DNA from: Collinsella sp.
GTDB lineage: Bacteria > Actinomycetota > Coriobacteriia > Coriobacteriales > Coriobacteriaceae
Assembly (NCBI GenBank): GCA_022720335.1
Contig: JAIHVJ010000075.1
Coordinates: 1 to 13,029, forward strand
Direction of reading: 5' to 3'
DNA length: 13,029 nt
Each line of letters opens with the position of its first letter. Position 1 is the first letter of the stretch. Under the pieces are notes generated by a model, which saw nothing but the letters and a program-made list of their open reading frames with translations, did no database searches and had not been told where the DNA came from. The translations under genes and the position numbers were made by a program. Shown in pieces: positions 12,980 through 13,029 of this stretch.

Positions 12980-13029
12980 CCTCTTGGTTGCTAGATAACT
13001 AAAGAGTTGGGACGGGGTCCGGTGCGAAT

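Noticed and set aside
13009..13020. GGGAC...GTCC near the right edge, reminiscent of the GGGACA repeat ends
   Set aside because: Only a 4-bp arm with a 3-base loop is visible and the window ends within 10 bases, so it cannot be assigned to the repeat family.

Overview
The window looks like a chromosomal stretch from a GC-rich actinobacterium of the Coriobacteriia, most likely Collinsella or a close relative. This rests on the GC-rich third positions, the SufC-B-D-S-U iron-sulfur operon with a divergent Rrf2 regulator, the NifU-like/GGGtGRT gene pair and an MPKTG-type wall-anchored protein. No rRNA, tRNA, plasmid gene or CRISPR array is visible, and the genus is an inference from gene content.

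Layout. Minus strand, 1-1265: N-terminal 421 codons of a fumarate-reductase-like flavoprotein that runs off the left edge. Minus strand, 1522-3279: a two-gene operon, a NifU-like scaffold-type protein followed by a GGGtGRT-family protein, ending in an intrinsic terminator. Plus strand, 3683-4492: a RAYT-like Y1/HUH protein with a C-terminal helix-turn-helix, after a 403-base intergenic region. Minus strand, 9716 down to 4558: sufC, sufB, sufD, sufS and sufU, with overlapping or nearly touching ends. Plus strand, 9939-11072: a divergent IscR-like Rrf2 regulator, an MNT nucleotidyltransferase and an HI0074-type HEPN partner, very tightly packed. Plus strand, 11201-12979: a secreted, apparently sortase-anchored putative cell-wall hydrolase.

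How the genes work together. SufS takes sulfur from cysteine, SufU should accept it, and SufB/SufC/SufD build the cluster. The Rrf2 protein has three cysteines placed like the cluster ligands of IscR and probably controls the suf operon through a dyad at 9801-9824 that overlaps the best suf -35 box. The NifU-like/GGGtGRT pair may be a second cluster-handling module.

Most notable points. (1) SufU is only 79 residues: the N- and C-terminal parts are joined in frame and the middle, including the second zinc cysteine, is absent. (2) sufD carries an in-frame, nearly palindromic 84-base segment bounded by CTGCAG repeats near its 5' end, adding 28 residues that look foreign to the family. (3) Three copies of a 28-29 base palindrome (GGGACA...TGTCCC type) lie at the 3' end of sufU and, as an inverted pair, in the rrf2 leader. 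They resemble REP/BIME elements and occur in the same window as a RAYT-like gene whose expected catalytic tyrosine seems replaced by serine. (4) An MNT/HEPN pair is apparently co-transcribed with the Fe-S regulator.
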